From positions 989,462 through 1,053,461 of the forward strand of contig JACPIK010000002.1 in the NCBI GenBank assembly GCA_016188115.1: DNA of 64,000 nt, read 5' to 3'. Shown here piece after piece: positions 61,384 to 64,000 of this stretch. Below the pieces are notes generated by a model, which saw nothing but the letters and a program-made list of their open reading frames with translations, did not search any database and was not told the DNA's origin. Source of the DNA: Candidatus Woesearchaeota archaeon. Its GTDB lineage: Archaea; Nanobdellota; Nanobdellia; Woesearchaeales; GW2011-AR9. The first letter of the stretch is position 1, and each line of letters starts with the position of its first letter. The position numbers were made by a program, and so were the translations under genes.

Positions 61384-61791
61384 ATGAAAAGCTACGAAGA
61401 ATTACTTGCAAAAGCGCAAGAAGAATTGCCAGAATTAACACAAGGGGCAGATCGTTTTGCCATTGAAAATGTCAAAGGACACCTTGAAGGAAATAAAACC
61501 GTTCTAATCAATCTAAAAAAAATCGCCAAAGACCTACGGCGTGAGCCTGAACATTTACTTAAATATCTCCTGCGTGAACTTGCGACACCTGGAAAGTACG
61601 CAGGTGAACGTGCTATTTTTGGTACTAAAGTTGCAGCAGCAATCATTAACAAAAAAATCAAGAAATATGCGAGTGAATTCTTATACTGTTCAGAATGTCA
61701 TAAACCTGACACAACATTAGAAGAAGAAAAAGAAGTGGTCTATTTAAAATGCTCAGCATGCGGTGTAAAAAAACCAGTTAAGAAAATTTAA
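61384..61791 (+). CDS. eif2b: Translation initiation factor aIF2 subunit beta
   Basis: 135 residues with N-terminal helix, core alpha/beta domain (about 30-100; KTVLINLKKIAKDLRREPEH) and C-terminal zinc ribbon (YCSECHKPDT, then KCSACGVKKP). Beta subunit of the aIF2 complex that brings initiator tRNA to the ribosome. A TATA (61353-61360) is centred 27 nt before the ATG, so it is leaderless. Followed at 2 nt by the DUF424 gene. Confidence 0.95.
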   Translation: MKSYEELLAKAQEELPELTQGADRFAIENVKGHLEGNKTVLINLKKIAKDLRREPEHLLKYLLRELATPGKYAGERAIFGTKVAAAIINKKIKKYASEFLYCSECHKPDTTLEEEKEVVYLKCSACGVKKPVKKI

Positions 61792-61793
61792 GT

Positions 61794-62093
61794 ATGGTAT
61801 TAACGATTTGTTACAAACAAGGACCTCATGGCAGTGTAGTGGTAATTACGGACACACAAATTCTTGGCAAACTATTTGAAGAAGGAAGAAAACAATTAGA
61901 CTTAACTAAGGAATTCTATGTTGGTGAACGCAGAACAAAAGAACATGCACGAGAAATCATGAAAGCATCACGACATGTGCATTTGACAGGCAAGCAAGCC
62001 GTAGAATTAGGAATTGAGTTAGGCTTAGTTGATTCAAAACGTGTTCTTGTCGTTCAGGGCATTCCACATGCAACAGTGATTGTGGAACTATAA
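61794..62093 (+). CDS. DUF424 family protein
   Basis: A 99-residue archaeal DUF424: it opens MVLTICYKQGPHGSVVVITD, has a KFYV-like EFYVGERRT strand, and ends VDSKRVLVVQGIPHATVIVE. It starts 2 nt after aIF2-beta, an arrangement known for this family and suggesting a translation-linked role. No activity is established. Confidence 0.9.
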   Translation: MVLTICYKQGPHGSVVVITDTQILGKLFEEGRKQLDLTKEFYVGERRTKEHAREIMKASRHVHLTGKQAVELGIELGLVDSKRVLVVQGIPHATVIVEL

Positions 62094-62156
62094 ATTTTAC
62101 ACTTTGTTTTCTTTCATGGATAGAAGCACTACTTAAGATTATGACGAACTCTAAAC

Positions 62157-64000
62157 TCAAGTCATAAATGATCCCAATCCAACTTGCTTCTCTTTCTCCT
62201 TTCCAAAAATATTTTCGACGTCTGTTCTTAAGATGTCTAACACTTGTTTTAAATACGGCGAAAAATCGTATTTTTCACAAAGCATCAACGAGGGACCTAA
62301 ATATTTTACCACTGATCCCTCTGAAATAGTAAAGATCAACCGACCACCACATTCCAAGCACTTTGACGCCAGAGGAGGACGACGATATTTCTCATTACAA
62401 GAAACACAACGAAATTGCTGCATAGAAAATTTACGTAAATTCCCTTTAATGTCCTTCAAAAAATGTTTTTGAATAACCAGCTTAGCAACATCATCCATAT
62501 TAACTGCGCGTACTTTGCGAGCAATCTCCATCTGACCTACTAATTTCTCTTCCATAGAAGGCAACGTCTTATACGCAGAACATTGAACACCCCGATTAAA
62601 ATTATCTACATGGTGCGTGAATCCAAAACCCTCATACTGATTTGGTTTTCCCAGACGATCAGAAATCTGTTCAATTTTCTTCTGATCTGGACCATACTTT
62701 ACCTCCCACGCATTCTTCATCGCGCACGCCGCTTCATAAAATTCCAAAGGATACTTCCACATTATATCAATACCATGAACTTGATCATCTACCTCCGTAG
62801 GATCCAAAAATGAAGTAAGAACTAATGGAGCATCCATCGTTGAACCTCGAGTAGTAGGAAGGAAATGACGTGAAAAATTAAGCAGCCCGTCCATAAGCAT
62901 GAGAATAGCTGCTTCATCCCCATCACAATCACGTCGTAGACCGGCATGATACATCGGATGAGTAATCAATCCTTGAGTTTCAGAAAAACCGATGATACGA
63001 CCAACCAGTCCTGCAGAGATATGCGGAGCAAGACCAATCACTAAATGTCCAATGAGATCTTCTTTTTTCTTGGCATTATAGAATGGAGCAAGGCCATAGA
63101 ACCGAACCAGTAAATCATCAATAAATGCCGTAACTCGCAGCATTACTTTCGGAGCTGATTCCTCAAGAGAATCAAAACCGGGAATAATCACATCCTGAGG
63201 TTTTATCTCCAAGATTTGGTCATCATGAGTTAACTCAACACCATGAATATCTAATTCATACCCAATGGATCGCAATTTAGCAATAGGAGCGCCAATTTCT
63301 TTTGGTTTGAAATGAGTAAGGGGAAGCTCTGTGCAATCATAGCGGGTAGTGCCTTCTTTATTCACGTAAATCCCATGCTTAGCTCGTAAAATGCCTTTCG
63401 CAAGGTGCTCAGTGATGTGGGTTTTGTTGGAAGTACCTCTTATACCTTTAATAAGTTCTGGAGTCACATCTTCATTAACAAATTTCTTAGCACTCGTAAG
63501 ATAATGTTTGATATCAATCTCTATGTTTTTGAATGGTTGTGTAGGACCATGACGACAGACATCTTTCTCAACATCACCGCACGTTCTGCAAGAATATAAC
63601 TGACGCGCTAAAGCCCCGCATTTGTCACAGCGAGAATAGATAGTGTTAGAATTACACGCATCACATTTAAATGAACAAAATGTACTCGTTACTTTTCCTG
63701 CTTCCAGAGCGCTTTGAAAACTACGTAAACGTCCTCCTTCTTCGCCTACTGGAAAAAGAGCCTGAGGACTTCCTGTTAGATGGCGCATTTTCGCTTTTTC
63801 AGGACGACCCATCCGCGCGCCAATAAAAGTCCCCGCTTTGTCTCGTACTACAAATGGAGAGAGTACATTGATGAGTTCCAACCCATTCTTAGTTTGGTGC
63901 TTTTCACGCAATGCGCGAATAACCTCAACAAGATTCTCAAGAGTTTTTTGATCAGCACAGCCCAGAACTGCAGCAAGAGCATCAGAATGAGGACGTTCAA
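62157..64000 (-). CDS. polC: DNA polymerase D large subunit DP2, C-terminal part (cut by edge)
   Basis: The frame stays open to the right edge (upstream residues ERPHSDALAAVLG are still in frame), so at least 614 residues are present and the N-terminal part lies outside. Visible: VRDKAGTFIGARMGRPEKAK, zinc-type cysteines (FKCDACNSNTIYSRCDKCG and SCRTCGDVEKDVC), the catalytic RRDCDGDEAAI acidic motif (Asp pair of the double-psi barrel), TTRGSTMDAPLVLT, and a C-terminal zinc module (FRCVSCNEKYRRP, KCLECGGRL). It is the replicative polymerase catalytic subunit. No intein is present in the visible portion. Confidence 0.96.
   Translation of the reverse strand, partial: ERPHSDALAAVLGCADQKTLENLVEVIRALREKHQTKNGLELINVLSPFVVRDKAGTFIGARMGRPEKAKMRHLTGSPQALFPVGEEGGRLRSFQSALEAGKVTSTFCSFKCDACNSNTIYSRCDKCGALARQLYSCRTCGDVEKDVCRHGPTQPFKNIEIDIKHYLTSAKKFVNEDVTPELIKGIRGTSNKTHITEHLAKGILRAKHGIYVNKEGTTRYDCTELPLTHFKPKEIGAPIAKLRSIGYELDIHGVELTHDDQILEIKPQDVIIPGFDSLEESAPKVMLRVTAFIDDLLVRFYGLAPFYNAKKKEDLIGHLVIGLAPHISAGLVGRIIGFSETQGLITHPMYHAGLRRDCDGDEAAILMLMDGLLNFSRHFLPTTRGSTMDAPLVLTSFLDPTEVDDQVHGIDIMWKYPLEFYEAACAMKNAWEVKYGPDQKKIEQISDRLGKPNQYEGFGFTHHVDNFNRGVQCSAYKTLPSMEEKLVGQMEIARKVRAVNMDDVAKLVIQKHFLKDIKGNLRKFSMQQFRCVSCNEKYRRPPLASKCLECGGRLIFTISEGSVVKYLGPSLMLCEKYDFSPYLKQVLDILRTDVENIFGKEKEKQVGLGSFMT

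Noticed and set aside
62157-64000. Intein in the DNA polymerase D large subunit
   Set aside because: Inteins are known in DP2, but the visible part runs continuously through the conserved blocks with no inserted splicing domain. The portion outside the window cannot be judged.

Overview
This 64 kb window comes from an AT-rich archaeal genome. The information-processing genes are archaeal throughout: aRF1, TFE, aIF2-beta, NAC, Rpp30, RNA polymerase subunit P, ribosomal protein L37Ae, prefoldin-beta, Hjc, the large subunit of DNA polymerase D, archaeal-type TyrRS, SecF/SecD and Sec61-beta. The many long secreted cysteine-rich proteins, the class III (prepilin-like) signal peptides and the short gene-dense layout suggest a DPANN archaeon, most like Woesearchaeota or Pacearchaeota. 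That lineage call is an inference and rests on no tree.

Layout. 1-7.3 kb: a TraB-domain protein, an RNase P RNA, Sec61-beta, a secreted/prepilin-like pair, NAC, a tandem pair of related helical proteins, a YecM-like protein and a CADD-like diiron protein. 7.4-13.8 kb: a three-gene minus-strand operon of secreted or anchored cysteine-rich proteins. 13.8-24.5 kb: Rpp30, aRF1, a LamG surface protein, a Fap7-like NTPase, an ABC exporter pair and a divergent CTP synthase. 24.6-30.7 kb: a degenerate AdoMet-decarboxylase-like protein, SecF-SecD, two small DMT transporters, a HAD phosphatase and a TrmB regulator. 30.9-43 kb: the most distinctive region. A MinD-like ATPase and a four-TM protein are transcribed away from a paralogous pair of cysteine-rich type I membrane proteins (one of 2095 residues) followed by four prepilin-like proteins; a structured 0.3 kb element separates the two arms. 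43-50 kb: an asparagine synthetase fused to a diphthine-ammonia-ligase-like domain, tandem NUDIX genes, a DRG GTPase, HIT and MscS proteins, then tRNA-Pro, L37Ae, RpoP, prefoldin-beta and UPF0147. 50.6-57 kb: CorA, a structured intergenic element, an M24 peptidase, a PH-domain protein, an M16 peptidase, a MazF/ribbon-helix-helix toxin-antitoxin pair and TyrRS. 57-64 kb: a HAD protein, RNase Z, Hjc, TFE, aIF2-beta, DUF424 and the edge-truncated DNA polymerase D large subunit.

Regulation. Many first genes have a TATA box centred about 26-28 nt upstream of the start codon and no ribosome binding site, so they are probably leaderless. Many downstream operon genes carry GGAGG or GGTGA sites. I used this to correct several starts. 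One perfectly palindromic TATA box (4648-4655) is equally spaced from two divergent starts.

Most interesting items: the surface/prepilin-like island (30.9-43 kb), the AsnB-Dph6 fusion, a tRNA-Pro with a D-loop intron in a good bulge-helix-bulge and joined to a ribosomal-protein operon, three structured intergenic elements, and a CTP synthase altered at its pyrimidine-recognition motif.
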